A program made the position numbers and the translations under genes. Positions 43,490 through 54,110 of a DNA stretch of 64,000 bases are shown here, piece by piece; the first letter of the stretch is position 1; each line of letters starts with the position of its first letter. Below the pieces are notes generated by a model. The model was not told where the DNA came from, did not search any database, and saw only the letters and a list, made by a program, of their open reading frames with translations. The stretch comes from Spongiibacter marinus (lineage in GTDB: Bacteria > Pseudomonadota > Gammaproteobacteria > Pseudomonadales > Spongiibacteraceae). The stretch is from contig NZ_JAFBBD010000011.1 in assembly GCF_016906995.1 (NCBI RefSeq), positions 52,843-116,842 of the forward strand, given 5' to 3'.

Positions 43490-44923
43490 TCAGTTGCTAC
43501 TGGAGCGCGAGCTCTTCTTGCGCGGAATGCCCAAGCGTTGTCTTCTTTCCCACAGGCACTTTCGGCTAACACCGAGTTTCTGTGCGAGCTCTGTTTCGCT
43601 CATGCTGTCCTGATGTTCCAGTACGAAGCGTTGGAAGTAGTCTTCGAGTGACAGGTCTTCCGCGGGATCCGAGCTTCGCACTCTGCTGGGGCGGCTGTCT
43701 TTGCGATCGCTTCCCAGATTATTGCTGCTGCGATTGCGGTCGGGTTTGCGGCCGCGAATTTGGCTGATGTCTACCAGCTCCAGATCGATATCCAATAGCT
43801 CGTTGTCGATCTCATCGCCTTCGCAGAGAATCACCGCGCGCTCCACAGCGTTTTCCAGCTCGCGAATATTGCCGGGCCAAACGTAGGTGGTAATTGCTTG
43901 GATGGCTTTGGGACTGAATTTGAGTGGCCCCCGCCCCAGTGCCTCGCAGCGCCGGCTAAGCAGTGTTTCCGCGATTTCCAGGATATCCTTGCCGCGCTCG
44001 CGAAGAGGGGGGAGTTCCAGCTTCATCACATTGATGCGGTAATATAAATCCTCGCGGAAGCGGCCATTGTGGGCCATGTCTTTGAGGTCGCGGTGCGTGG
44101 CACAAATCAGCCGTACATCGACTTTGTTTGACTCCACTGAACCGATGCGGCGGATTTCGTCTTCCTGAATGAAGCGCAGCAGGCGCGCTTGCGCTTCCAG
44201 TGGCAGCTCGCCAATTTCGTCGAGGAAGAGCGTGCCGCCATCCGCGGCTTCGATAAGGCCGATGCGATTGGCGTTCGCCCCGGTAAAGGCACCTTTCTCG
44301 TATCCGAAAAGTTCTGACTCAATTAAAGTCTCAGGTATTGCCGCGCAGTTCACGCAAACGATGGGTTTGCTTGCGCGGGTGCTCTGGCTGTGAATGGCTC
44401 TGGCCACCAGCTCTTTACCGGTACCGGTTTCACCATGTACCAGTACGGTTGTGTCGGTGGGGGCTACGCGGTTGATGTATTCATATAATCGCTGCATGGG
44501 TTTGCAGCTACCGATCATGCCGCTGGTGTCTGCCTGCAGGGCTTTTTGCTGGCCAGGCATCGGCGGCGGATTGCTGGCGTTATCGGCAATGATGCGCGCG
44601 ACGGTTTCCAGCATTTCATCGTGGTCAAAGGGTTTGGCAATATAGTCAATTGCCCCCTGTTTCATCGAGTCGACCGCGGACTTCAAGCTGGCGTAGCTGG
44701 TCATGATAAGAACCGGGCGCTCGGTTTTGCTAATCAGCTCCGTGCCCGGTGCGCCGGGCAGCCGCAGGTCGCTGATCAGTAGCTGGTAACTATTGAGGTC
44801 GAAGCGCTCCAGGGCCTCTTGAACCGAACCGGCCTCGTCTACCTGATAGTCGTTGCGTTCGAGCAGGCGCCGCAGCGCAAGGCGAATGACATCTTCGTCT
44901 TCAACGATCAAAATACGAGGCAT
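43490..44923 (-). CDS. cbrB: CbrB sigma-54-dependent response regulator
   Basis: It activates sigma-54 promoters in response to CbrA and controls carbon/nitrogen balance and catabolite repression. The 477-aa product (Pseudomonas CbrB 478) has a receiver domain with D52, Walker A GETGTGKE (164-171), the sigma-54-contacting GAFTGA (211-216), Walker B LFLDEIGEL and a C-terminal Fis-type helix-turn-helix (SETELAQKLGVSRKCLWERR). Flanking by cbrA upstream and pcnB downstream supports CbrB over NtrC or PilR. A linker rich in Arg and Ser (about 385-425) is less conserved. Confidence 0.94.
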   Translation of the reverse strand: MPRILIVEDEDVIRLALRRLLERNDYQVDEAGSVQEALERFDLNSYQLLISDLRLPGAPGTELISKTERPVLIMTSYASLKSAVDSMKQGAIDYIAKPFDHDEMLETVARIIADNASNPPPMPGQQKALQADTSGMIGSCKPMQRLYEYINRVAPTDTTVLVHGETGTGKELVARAIHSQSTRASKPIVCVNCAAIPETLIESELFGYEKGAFTGANANRIGLIEAADGGTLFLDEIGELPLEAQARLLRFIQEDEIRRIGSVESNKVDVRLICATHRDLKDMAHNGRFREDLYYRINVMKLELPPLRERGKDILEIAETLLSRRCEALGRGPLKFSPKAIQAITTYVWPGNIRELENAVERAVILCEGDEIDNELLDIDLELVDISQIRGRKPDRNRSSNNLGSDRKDSRPSRVRSSDPAEDLSLEDYFQRFVLEHQDSMSETELAQKLGVSRKCLWERRQRLGIPRKKSSRSSSN

Positions 44924-44995
44924 ATTGAGGACTCCATCGCTACATTTGCTTGCCTGAGTTCAGCCGAACAACATAACGCGTCCGGCTCTATATTT

Positions 44996-47986
44996 CTACT
45001 TTTCAGAGGGTGTTGGGGGAGCGCAGTCGCCGCTGAGGTGACAGGCCAGAGGCAGCCGGATATGGAAGCGGGTGCCGCGCTCAGCGCCGTCGTTATAGGG
45101 GCTTTCTACGCTGATTTCGCCGCCGAGGTCATCGATGATTCGATAGACCAGAGCAAGGCCTAGTCCGGTGCCTTTGCCAGGTTCTTTTGTGGTAAAGAAT
45201 GGCTCGAATATCTGCTCGATCAAATCTGCATCGATGCCGCCGCCCTGGTCGCTGATTCGAATATGTGCCCAGGGACGGTGGTCGTCTGCATTGGCATCGA
45301 TAGTCACCTGGCCGCCGCCGGGGCTGGCATCCCGGGCGTTGGTGAGCAAATTAATAAATACCTGCATTAGCCGTTGCTGGTCGCCGGCGACGTCGAGGTC
45401 AGTGGGGCATTGATTCACGAAGCGGACCTGCTCGGCGGCGCGATCGAGCTCGAGTAGCTGAATGGCCTCGGCGATGCAGCTGCGTATCGCAACCGCCTCT
45501 TTCGCTCGCGTTGGGTGTTCGCGGCCATTGTGCGCGAAGTTGACCAGGCTTTGCACAATGCTGCTAATGCGCTGGGTCTGCTTGACGATTTGTTCGGCGC
45601 TTTCCAGTAGTAGGGGGTCGTCGGTTTCATAGCGCAGGTTCTGGGCCAGGCTGGCGATACCGGTGACCGGGTTGCCGATTTCATGAGCAACGCCAGCGGC
45701 CAGTCGGCCGATAGAGGCTAGTCGCTCCTGGTGTCCGAGTTCTTTTTCCAGCAGCTGGGTGTCAGTGATGTCTTCAACGACGATAATCAGCTCGTCGCGC
45801 CCGGGCAGCTCGGAATCCGTTTTGTGGAGATTTAGCCAGCGGGGCGCGCCGTCGACAACAATGCCTGCCTTGCTCCAGTGTTGGTCTTTGCTCGCGCTGA
45901 AATCTCGCAGCAAGGTTTGCCACTCGGCGGGGAGCCCGCTGAGGCTGGACCCGGTGATATCGCCGCTGGCCACGCCGGTGATGGTCGCCATGCTTTTATT
46001 CCACAGCAGGATTTCCTGATCGGCGGCCAAGGCGCAGACGCCTGTGGGTAAATCTTCGAGGGTTTGGCGGTGGTACCGCCGCAGGGCGTCGAGGTCGGCG
46101 GCCAGCCCCGTGAGGTGGGCCTGATAATGCTCTAAGCGATCTTCGATGTAATTGATGTCTTCGCCCTCGCCCATCAAATTGCTGGCATAAGGCAGGCTGC
46201 GGTCGATGACCCTGCGGGCGATCGTCGGGCCGAGTAACGCAGAGAGGTTGACCTCTATGCGGTCGCGAATACGTCGCAGGGCGTAAGGGCGGGTCTCATT
46301 GTCGTCGAGTTGGAGTTCCTCCAGAGCCCGATCCAGCTCTTCCTTTGCGACGGCGCTGCCGAGCGACTCGGCAAGGCGGTGGCGCATCTCGTGAGCGCTT
46401 TTGAGCGTAAGTGCCTGGCGGCCAGGGCGGTTTAAGTCGTCAATGGCGCAGGCTTCTGCGGCGCTTTGTTCTTCTTTGGAGGTTTCACTTAATAGTGAGA
46501 CGAGGATCATTACAAAGGCATTTAGCCCGAGTGAGAGTGTGGCGATCTCCATCCACTGCGGGCCTCGGCTGGGGTCGATGCCTGGCAGGGCAAGGATTAG
46601 CGCAGGTGTTTCCAGGCCAAATGCTGGTATCAGCAGGCCGAGTAGCCAGACAGAAAAGCCGGTAAGCAGTCCGGCGATAAAGCCGTTTCTGTTTGCAGAG
46701 GGCCAGTACATGACCGCCAGCAAACCGGGTAGAAACTGCGCGCAACCGGCGATGGAAATGACGGCCAGTGAGCTGAGCACTTGCCGCTCAGGGATAAGGA
46801 CGTATAGCAAGTAGCCCAGCATGATGGTGGTGAATATCAGCAGCTGTCGCGACCAGAGCAATTGGCGATAAATATCGCCTGGGCGGCGCTGGGGGCTGTG
46901 TAGCGGCAGGACAATGTGGTTGAGGTTCATGGAGGCGGTTGCCAGGGTGGCGACAATAATTGCGCCGCTGGCCGCGGAGATCCCGCCAATGAATACGAGC
47001 AATGTGAGTAAAGGGCTATCAAGCGCGCTCAGCACGTGCAGCGCGGCATAGTCGCCGCTACTTTCCCCGCCGCCAATTGCCGTGCTTGCCCACAAAAGTG
47101 GCAGTACGGGCAGGCTGATAAGCAATAAATAAAGGGGGAGGCCCCAGCCTGCGCCGTAGAGTTTTTTGCCACTGGGGTTTTCCGCGAAGAGCATGTGGAA
47201 GACATGTGGCATGCACAGCGATGCCGAGAAGAACAGCACCAGCATCATGCGGGCATTTTCTCGCTGGCTGGCATCTCGTAATTTTTCAATTAACTCAGGC
47301 TGAGTTTGCAACCAATTCTGCATGTCGCTGAAACCGCCGAATATGCCAAATATCGCCGCGGCGCCCAGGCAAATAAAAGCGACAAGTTTAACCAGCGACT
47401 CGAATGCCAGTGCGACGACTAACCCCTGGTGGCTATCGCGCGAGGATAAATTGCGAGAGCCAAAGAGGATGGTAAACAGGCTAATGATCAGGCAGAACAT
47501 AAATGCAGACAGGTGCCTGAACGTGCTGCTGTCAGTCTCAGATGCTGAGGGCGTAAGTAGTAGCGTGGCATCGGAGACTGTTTGAATTTGCATCGCCAGC
47601 AGCGGCCACATGGCGATGCTGCAGAAAACAGTCGTTAAAGAGCCTACCCACTGGCTGCGATAGCGGAAGCTCAACAAGTCGGCCAGTGAATGCAGCTGGT
47701 AGTTTTTGCAGATGTGATACAGCGGGGTAATAACGATCGGTAACAAAAACAGTGCAGCTGAAATGCCAAGGTAATAATTAAGGTAACCCAGGCCATAGGC
47801 CTTGGCCATGCCCGTTACGCCGTAAAAAGCGAAAGCGCTGGCGTAGACACCGAGCGACAAAACATAGACCGCCGGGTGATCAATTAACTTGCTCGGCAGC
47901 CAGCGATGCTCACTGGCATAAGCGATGGCAAACAAGGTGAGCAGATAGGCGAGCGCGCAGAGCAGCAGAACATTGGCTTCAAACAT
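44996..47986 (-). CDS. cbrA: CbrA sensor: sodium/solute symporter-like domain fused to histidine kinase
   Basis: This 996-aa hybrid has an N-terminal SSF (SLC5-like) region of about 13 membrane segments (residues 1-490), a linker, a PAS domain (about 635-745), HisKA with the phosphorylated His near 768 (VAHEIGNP) and HATPase_c ([20 protein letters not shown]). In Pseudomonas CbrA the transporter domain moves histidine and the kinase drives CbrB. I start at the ATG that overlaps the stop of the small upstream gene by 8 bp. There is no good Shine-Dalgarno sequence, which fits translational coupling. cbrB follows after 72 bp. Confidence 0.95.
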   Translation of the reverse strand: MFEANVLLLCALAYLLTLFAIAYASEHRWLPSKLIDHPAVYVLSLGVYASAFAFYGVTGMAKAYGLGYLNYYLGISAALFLLPIVITPLYHICKNYQLHSLADLLSFRYRSQWVGSLTTVFCSIAMWPLLAMQIQTVSDATLLLTPSASETDSSTFRHLSAFMFCLIISLFTILFGSRNLSSRDSHQGLVVALAFESLVKLVAFICLGAAAIFGIFGGFSDMQNWLQTQPELIEKLRDASQRENARMMLVLFFSASLCMPHVFHMLFAENPSGKKLYGAGWGLPLYLLLISLPVLPLLWASTAIGGGESSGDYAALHVLSALDSPLLTLLVFIGGISAASGAIIVATLATASMNLNHIVLPLHSPQRRPGDIYRQLLWSRQLLIFTTIMLGYLLYVLIPERQVLSSLAVISIAGCAQFLPGLLAVMYWPSANRNGFIAGLLTGFSVWLLGLLIPAFGLETPALILALPGIDPSRGPQWMEIATLSLGLNAFVMILVSLLSETSKEEQSAAEACAIDDLNRPGRQALTLKSAHEMRHRLAESLGSAVAKEELDRALEELQLDDNETRPYALRRIRDRIEVNLSALLGPTIARRVIDRSLPYASNLMGEGEDINYIEDRLEHYQAHLTGLAADLDALRRYHRQTLEDLPTGVCALAADQEILLWNKSMATITGVASGDITGSSLSGLPAEWQTLLRDFSASKDQHWSKAGIVVDGAPRWLNLHKTDSELPGRDELIIVVEDITDTQLLEKELGHQERLASIGRLAAGVAHEIGNPVTGIASLAQNLRYETDDPLLLESAEQIVKQTQRISSIVQSLVNFAHNGREHPTRAKEAVAIRSCIAEAIQLLELDRAAEQVRFVNQCPTDLDVAGDQQRLMQVFINLLTNARDASPGGGQVTIDANADDHRPWAHIRISDQGGGIDADLIEQIFEPFFTTKEPGKGTGLGLALVYRIIDDLGGEISVESPYNDGAERGTRFHIRLPLACHLSGDCAPPTPSEK

Positions 47987-48152
47987 CGCGCTTGCGCCGA
48001 TAGTTGGCCAGGAAAACAAAAACAATAACGGCCAGCCACAGTAAATGCAGTCGGTACCAGGCCTGCCCGCCGCTGTATATCCAGTGGTTCAGCGTGGGGG
48101 TGAACACCACCATGAAACAGAGCAGCAATAGTAGTGGGGCTTGTAAGCGCAT
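47979..48152 (-). CDS. cbrX: Small two-helix membrane protein overlapping cbrA (CbrX-like)
   Basis: This 57-aa protein has two hydrophobic segments (about residues 4-19 and 33-50) and a positively charged end (ANYRRKRDV). Its stop lies inside the cbrA start (ATGTTTGA). A small protein coupled to cbrA and named CbrX is known in Pseudomonas; size, topology and overlap agree. The first ATG of the hydrophobic protein was chosen; its ribosome site is weak. A role in modulating cbrA translation or the sensor is inferred. Confidence 0.78.
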   Translation of the reverse strand: MRLQAPLLLLLCFMVVFTPTLNHWIYSGGQAWYRLHLLWLAVIVFVFLANYRRKRDV

Positions 48153-48220
48153 GAGTGAGCCGTGTGCAGAGGTAATGGTGCGAATTATTACTGCCGCATC
48201 GGCAAACTGCAAAGCCTGTG

Positions 48221-49090
48221 TTAGCGCACGACGATATCGCTGTGGGGAATCGCACTGGCAGACCAATGCTGAGCCGCCCACGTTAGCACTGCATCAAGGC
48301 TCCCTAGTGGTGGTGGCGATGGCTGACCCAAGTAGCGCAACGCAGCGCGAATATTGTCCTCAGCGCAGCTGTTGTCTAGCGCCGGGGCGTGGCTGCGTTT
48401 GCTGAGTTTGTCCCCTTTGTCGTCGGTGAGCAGGGGGAGGTGGAGGTACCTTGGGTGCGCGTAGTTCAAGCGCTCTTGCAGCAACCATTGCCAGGCCGTG
48501 GAGCTGAGCAGGTCGCTGCCGCGAACGACATCGGTAATGCCGCTGTAGGCATCGTCGACGACGACGGCAAGTTGGTAGGCGAACAGACCATCCCGGCGCT
48601 TTAGCACGACATCGCCGCCGTCCTCGACGCGGTGTTGCTGTGGGCCTAGCAGTCGGTCCTCAATGGTATAGGTTTGGTGGTTTGTGCGCAGCCTGACGGC
48701 CGCGTCGTTGCGGTCCAGGGGGGCAATGCAGCTACCGAGATGAATGCCATTACGACTTGCCAGCTGCGCGCGCGAGCAACTGCAAAGGAAGGCGTGTTCG
48801 GCTGTCAGGAGTTGGTCCAGTGCATCTTGGTAGGCTCTCAGGCGATCGCTTTGCCAGAGTACTTCGCCATCCCAGAGCAACCGATGGGCTTTTAACGACT
48901 CGATAATGGCGTGGTCGGCGCCGACTTGTTCGCGAGGAGGGTCTAGGTTCTCTATACGTAGCAGCCAGTGGCCGTTGTGAGCGCGGGCATCTAAATAGCT
49001 AGCCAGCGCACTACACAGTGAACCGAAATGCAGGGGGCCGGTGGGCGAGGGTGCAAAGCGGCCGACATAGCCAGCGTGGGAGTGGGCCAT
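48221..49090 (-). CDS. gluQ: Glutamyl-Q tRNA(Asp) synthetase
   Basis: It charges glutamate onto queuosine of tRNA-Asp. The 289-aa protein is a truncated GluRS: a catalytic core with the HIGH variant in PSPTGPLHFGSL, Zn-site cysteines (FLCSCSRAQL ... GSC) and the KMSKS variant KLSKR, but no anticodon-binding domain, as expected. It lies between dksA and cbrX/cbrA, the same order as in Pseudomonas. Confidence 0.95.
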   Translation of the reverse strand: MAHSHAGYVGRFAPSPTGPLHFGSLCSALASYLDARAHNGHWLLRIENLDPPREQVGADHAIIESLKAHRLLWDGEVLWQSDRLRAYQDALDQLLTAEHAFLCSCSRAQLASRNGIHLGSCIAPLDRNDAAVRLRTNHQTYTIEDRLLGPQQHRVEDGGDVVLKRRDGLFAYQLAVVVDDAYSGITDVVRGSDLLSSTAWQWLLQERLNYAHPRYLHLPLLTDDKGDKLSKRSHAPALDNSCAEDNIRAALRYLGQPSPPPLGSLDAVLTWAAQHWSASAIPHSDIVVR

Positions 49091-49103
49091 ACACAGAGAC
49101 TTA

Positions 49104-49121
49104 TGGGGCGGCGGTGGCCGC
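49104..49121 (-). terminator. Hairpin between dksA and gluQ
   Basis: GGGCGGC-N4-GCCGCCC lies in the 39-bp gap downstream of dksA. There is no T tract, so it probably slows rather than stops transcription or protects the dksA 3' end. Confidence 0.4.
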
Positions 49122-49129
49122 CCTGTCGT

Positions 49130-49567
49130 TTAACCGCGCTCCTGGCGCTCTTTAATTTCGTCCAGGGTTTTGCAATCAATGCACAGTGTCGCCGTTGGGC
49201 GTGCCTCTAGGCGTTTAATGCCGATTTCAATACCGCAGGTGTCACAGAAGCCGTAGTCGTCTTCATCAATAAGGTCGAGCGTGGCGTCGATCTTTTTGAT
49301 CAGCTTGCGCTCGCGATCACGGGTGCGAAGTTCCAGGCTGAACTCTTCTTCTTGGGTGGCGCGGTCGGCGGGATCGGGGAAGTTCGCCGCCTCGTCTTTC
49401 ATGTGAGTTACCGTGCGATCAACTTCCTCCATCAGTTCGGCCTTCCAGCTGAACAGGATTTTACGGAAATGATCTTTTTGCGCCTCGTTCATGTATTCCT
49501 CGCCCTTTTTGGGAACGTAGGGAACAAATGACTTAAGGCTTTCTTGTGCTGTGTCCTTTGCAGGCAT
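49130..49567 (-). CDS. dksA: RNA polymerase-binding transcription factor DksA
   Basis: DksA works with ppGpp to retune rRNA and amino-acid promoters. The 145-aa product has the coiled-coil with tip residues in [14 protein letters not shown] (the DxxDxA tip) and a C4 zinc finger (CDTC ... CIDC), so it is the zinc-binding form rather than the Cys-poor paralogue. The C-terminal helix is intact. It stands upstream of gluQ in the dksA-gluQ-cbrAB block. Confidence 0.97.
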   Translation of the reverse strand: MPAKDTAQESLKSFVPYVPKKGEEYMNEAQKDHFRKILFSWKAELMEEVDRTVTHMKDEAANFPDPADRATQEEEFSLELRTRDRERKLIKKIDATLDLIDEDDYGFCDTCGIEIGIKRLEARPTATLCIDCKTLDEIKERQERG

Positions 49568-49767
49568 GCTTGGCCCTCTTTATTAACAAGCCGTTAACCG
49601 CAGACCGCGGATGTGCGCGCGACGCTGTGCCGCCAAACCGGCAAAACTACCAGATAAGTGTAGTTGGTGCTACAGAAAAACGCGCAGAAAGCGATGTAGC
49701 GCTGCCGGTGGGTGAGGGGCGCTGTTACACTAGGGGGCTGAAAAACGGACTGGAGGTCGTTGTGGTA

Positions 49768-50922
49768 ATGCGTTTCGCGGATCGTCTCGCTGATATTGAA
49801 CCGTTTCGTGTTGTAGAGGTTCTCACTCGCGCCAAGGCCCTGCAGCAGGCCGGTGAGGATATTGTTCACATGGCGGCCGGTGAGCCTGACTTCACAACGG
49901 CAGAGCCCATCGTTGTCGCTGCGCAGCAGGCGTTGGCGCGGGGCGAGACTCAGTACAGTCCCGCTGCGGGAATTCCTCAGCTGCGCCAGGCGCTGTCAGA
50001 CTATTACCGCAGTGACTACGGATTGGACATCGATCCGCAGCGCATCATGATCACGCCGGGCGCGAGTGGAGCGCTGATGTTGCTGGCGGGCCTGCTGGTC
50101 AACCCTGGTGAGGGAATGTTGATGACCGACCCAGGCTACCCCTGTAATCGTCACTTCCTGCGCTTGGTCGAGGGTGAGGGTCAATTGGTGCCGGTTGGTC
50201 CCGAGCAGCGTTATCAGCTCGATGCGCAACTTGCCGAGCAGCACTGGCGCCCCAATACCTGCGGGGTGATGGTGGCCTCGCCCGCCAACCCGAGTGGCGA
50301 GATACTGAGCGCCAGCCAATTGCGCGATCTGCACACGCTCTGCAAACAGCGCAACGGCCACCTCGTTGTTGATGAAATTTATCATGGCCTGAGTTTTGGC
50401 GAGGCGGCACCGAGTGTCCTGTCGATTACCGACGAGGCCTTTGTGATCAACAGTTTCTCAAAATACTTTGGTATGACCGGCTGGCGGCTGGGCTGGCTGG
50501 TGGCGCCGGAGTGGGCGGTGCCTCATTTAGAGAAGCTCGCGCAGAATTTATTTATTTCCATGTCGACGATGGGGCAGTACGGCGCTTTGGCAGCGTTTGC
50601 CCCTGAAAGCAGAGTGATTCTGGATGCGCGTCGAGACGAGTTTGCCCGTCGCCGCGACTTCTTGTACCCAGCGCTGCGCGACCTCGGTTTTTCGATTCCA
50701 CATTGTCCGGCTGGGGCGTTCTACCTTTACGCGGGCATTGACCGGTTTGCCAAGGACAGCCAGCAATTTTGCCTGGAATTACTCGAGGAGCACGGCATTG
50801 CAATAACACCGGGGGCAGACTTCGGCCGTTACGGTGCAGAGAAGCATGTTAGGTTTGCCTATACCACCAGTATGGCGCAACTGGAAAAAGCGGTAGATCG
50901 CTTGCAACGCCTTTATGGCTAA
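49768..50922 (+). CDS. PLP-dependent class I/II aminotransferase
   Basis: The 384-aa fold-type I enzyme has the substrate-site AAGEPDF near residue 38, PANPSG (about 170) and the PLP Schiff-base Lys in SFSKYFGMTGWRLGWL. It is related to aspartate and alanine/LL-DAP-type aminotransferases, but the substrate is not readable. ATG 49768 agrees with homologue starts; an in-frame GTG at 49762 lies 5 nt after GGAGG and is an alternative. It is divergent from dksA and followed by a Nudix gene 27 bp later. Confidence 0.92.
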   Translation: MRFADRLADIEPFRVVEVLTRAKALQQAGEDIVHMAAGEPDFTTAEPIVVAAQQALARGETQYSPAAGIPQLRQALSDYYRSDYGLDIDPQRIMITPGASGALMLLAGLLVNPGEGMLMTDPGYPCNRHFLRLVEGEGQLVPVGPEQRYQLDAQLAEQHWRPNTCGVMVASPANPSGEILSASQLRDLHTLCKQRNGHLVVDEIYHGLSFGEAAPSVLSITDEAFVINSFSKYFGMTGWRLGWLVAPEWAVPHLEKLAQNLFISMSTMGQYGALAAFAPESRVILDARRDEFARRRDFLYPALRDLGFSIPHCPAGAFYLYAGIDRFAKDSQQFCLELLEEHGIAITPGADFGRYGAEKHVRFAYTTSMAQLEKAVDRLQRLYG

Positions 50923-50949
50923 GTTCTGGGAAACGCGAGGCTGAAAACG

Positions 50950-51558
50950 GTGAAAGGCAGCAAATTAACCCTGAAACATCTCATGTCGGCACTTAGCGCA
51001 TCGCGCCCGCGCCGCCGCTGGTGGCGTCGTTGGGTTAAGCGCTCGGCGGTGGCGCTTGTGCTTCGCGAGCATGCTGATGAGTTAGAGGTTTTGATGATAA
51101 AGCGGGCCGAAAGGGAGGGCGACCCCTGGTCCGGTCACATGGGTTTTCCCGGTGGGCGCATGGATCCAGATGACATAACGGGCATTCGCACTGCAGAGCG
51201 CGAAACCTTGGAAGAGCTGGGTGTCGATTTGGAAAAGGCCGGTCATTGCATTGGCCGACTATCGGACTTGGTCAGCAGGCCTCATTCCGGGCGCCGGCCA
51301 ATGGTGGTTTCGCCCTACGTTTACCGCTTGCATACGCCGGTGGGCATTACCCCCAATCACGAAGTGGCCGAAGCGGTATGGGTGCCACTGGCATTCTTAA
51401 TGGACCACAGTAACCGCGAGCGAATGGAGTGGCGCAGGGGAAAGCTGGCGTTGAATTTACCCTGCTACTTTTATGGTGGTCGGCGGATATGGGGAATGTC
51501 CCTGGCGATGCTGGACGAGTTACTCGGTCTCGCGCCGCTCCCGCTCAAGCTGCCATAG
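50950..51558 (+). CDS. Nudix hydrolase, CoA-pyrophosphatase-like
   Basis: The 202-aa product has a Nudix box in GFPGGRMDPDD followed by RETLEELGV; the glutamate ladder (RExxEExG) is intact. HMGFPGGR and LVSRPHSGRRPMVVSPYVY resemble CoA/ADP-ribose-type Nudix enzymes, but the substrate is not certain. The basic N-terminus (RPRRRWWRRW) is unusual and could aid binding to RNA or membrane. The start is GTG with GCGAGG 9 nt upstream. Its 3' end overlaps the convergent gene by 39 bp. Confidence 0.87.
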   Translation: MKGSKLTLKHLMSALSASRPRRRWWRRWVKRSAVALVLREHADELEVLMIKRAEREGDPWSGHMGFPGGRMDPDDITGIRTAERETLEELGVDLEKAGHCIGRLSDLVSRPHSGRRPMVVSPYVYRLHTPVGITPNHEVAEAVWVPLAFLMDHSNRERMEWRRGKLALNLPCYFYGGRRIWGMSLAMLDELLGLAPLPLKLP

Positions 51559-52146
51559 GAATATTTTTGTATCGTTAAGCAGTTGGCGAGAGCCTGGCTG
51601 CGGACGAACGGCTTCGTTTAGCGTGGCGTCGCTGACTTCGCCGTTTAGCCACTGGTAAAACAAGGGCATGATGACAGGCGTTTTTTTGGGGTCGAGGTAC
51701 TGCCAGCGGGTTGCCGTTAATATGTTACCGCTGACGCGTCCGCCTTTGACCGGGAGCCAATATACGCCGCAGCTGGACAAAAAGTAATCGCCTCGGCGGC
51801 CAAAACTGATGTTGGGCTTGAAGGGGTTAAAGCTATCTTCGGGCGGGGTGTCGATGCGCTGCGCCGCAATTACCCACTCGCTGCCCTCGCTGAACTGGTC
51901 GATTTCCGGGCGGCAGAGTTCACCAGTGTCTGCCCACAAGCGAATGTTCTCACGATACTCTTTTCCGGATAGGGTCTCTAATAACCTGAGGTCGGCGCTA
52001 TTGCCTTTGGTGGCCTCAACACGCACATGCGCGAGCAGGTCTGCGTTGTCGTATACGGCTTTGAAGGGGCCCTGCCACAGGCAGTCGCAGGCGAGGACTG
52101 ATGGGCTTAGCAATGAGAGTAGCAGTGGGCCGAATAATCGGAGCAT
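51520..52146 (-). CDS. Secreted NTR/TIMP-like protein, hypothetical
   Basis: The 208-aa product has a signal peptide (about 1-19) ending just before CDC. A mature N-terminus starting Cys-x-Cys, followed by an FKAVYDNADLLAHVRVE strand, recalls the OB-fold of TIMP/netrin-like bacterial proteins. Further cysteines (LCRPE, SSCGV) could pair with the first two. The lipobox is poor (VLAC), so a soluble periplasmic protein is slightly more likely than a lipoprotein. Function is unknown. It overlaps the 3' end of the convergent Nudix gene by 39 bp. Confidence 0.75.
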   Translation of the reverse strand: MLRLFGPLLLSLLSPSVLACDCLWQGPFKAVYDNADLLAHVRVEATKGNSADLRLLETLSGKEYRENIRLWADTGELCRPEIDQFSEGSEWVIAAQRIDTPPEDSFNPFKPNISFGRRGDYFLSSCGVYWLPVKGGRVSGNILTATRWQYLDPKKTPVIMPLFYQWLNGEVSDATLNEAVRPQPGSRQLLNDTKIFLWQLERERRETE

Positions 52147-52189
52147 GTTGTCGTACTCGGGTTATCGCGGGGCTATGTGATCATCAGAC

Positions 52190-52228
52190 AAATAAAAACG
52201 CGCAGCGGTTCCCCGTACTGCGCGTTTG
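52190..52228 (-). terminator. Intrinsic terminator of the TIGR04219 barrel gene
   Basis: On the minus strand AAACGCGCAG-N12-CTGCGCGTTT is followed by TTATTTG. The 10-bp stem begins 26 bp after the stop. Confidence 0.88.
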
Positions 52229-52252
52229 TGAAGCCTCTATTTACCGCGGGGC

Positions 52253-52990
52253 TTAGATGTCGATGTTAACGCCAAAGTAAATGCCATCGACAGTCACACT
52301 GGCTTCTTCGTCGTCATCTTCCAGCGAGACGTCAAAGTTGCGGTAGCCGACTTCCAGAGACACGATAGCCACTTCGTAGCCCAGTCCTACTGCCATGTCG
52401 GTCACGCTGTTGTCGCCAAAGCTAATCACATTGCCCACTGCCTGTGCATACAAACCGGTTAAGGGCAGGTTGAAACGTGCGTTACCGTAGAGCATCGGTA
52501 CCGGCGCATCCAGCTCGATCGAACCTTCGCGGCCGGTGGTGGCCAGGCGAACCTCACCGTCGAACATACGAACCGTCAGGCCGACATCCAGGTTTACCCA
52601 GTTGTCCAACACTTCGTAGTAGAACGTGGCATCGGTATGCGTGAGGTCGGTCGTTGAATCGACGGTATCAGCCGCGGTGTAGACGTCTCCTTCGAACGTG
52701 AAAGTACGAGACAGGTTGTTGCGCTCAGAAATATCCAGGTCGGTGCGCTGCAGGCGGATATTAGGGAGTACCGGAATGGGGTGTTCCAGGGCGACGTAAA
52801 TACTGGTGCCCGTCTCGTCGTCGTAGCCCAGGTCGTCGTTCATGTCGATGGCGTCTGGGCCTGATTGAACGTCACCTTCCCAGCTTTGCTTCCACTGATA
52901 GGCACCTGCTGTGGCACCGAGAATGTCGGCCTGTGTGCCGGCCGCGAATGTCGCTAGCATTGCTGCGGTCATCAATTTTTTGTTGATCAT
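52253..52990 (-). CDS. Outer-membrane beta-barrel protein, TIGR04219-like
   Basis: The 245-aa product has a signal peptide (about 1-21), the LGATAGAYQWKQSWEGDV opening strand and many alternating strands rich in Asp, Thr and Tyr. It closes with VDGIYFGVNIDI. These features match the TIGR04219 family of small marine gammaproteobacterial barrels. The end residue is Ile rather than Phe. No transport role is known. It has its own terminator. Confidence 0.82.
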   Translation of the reverse strand: MINKKLMTAAMLATFAAGTQADILGATAGAYQWKQSWEGDVQSGPDAIDMNDDLGYDDETGTSIYVALEHPIPVLPNIRLQRTDLDISERNNLSRTFTFEGDVYTAADTVDSTTDLTHTDATFYYEVLDNWVNLDVGLTVRMFDGEVRLATTGREGSIELDAPVPMLYGNARFNLPLTGLYAQAVGNVISFGDNSVTDMAVGLGYEVAIVSLEVGYRNFDVSLEDDDEEASVTVDGIYFGVNIDI

Positions 52991-53075
52991 GCTCTTCCCC
53001 TGTTGTGGTCGTTATTTCTTGTTGTGCGTAACTATTGTTTTAGAACCATAAGTCCTCCCTGTTACAGGGTAAAGA

Positions 53076-54110
<1,035 letters not shown>

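Noticed and set aside
53057..53069. CCCTGTTACAGGG palindrome after hemB
   Set aside because: Short, with a 1-nt centre and no T tract; too small to be a terminator and not clearly placed as an operator.
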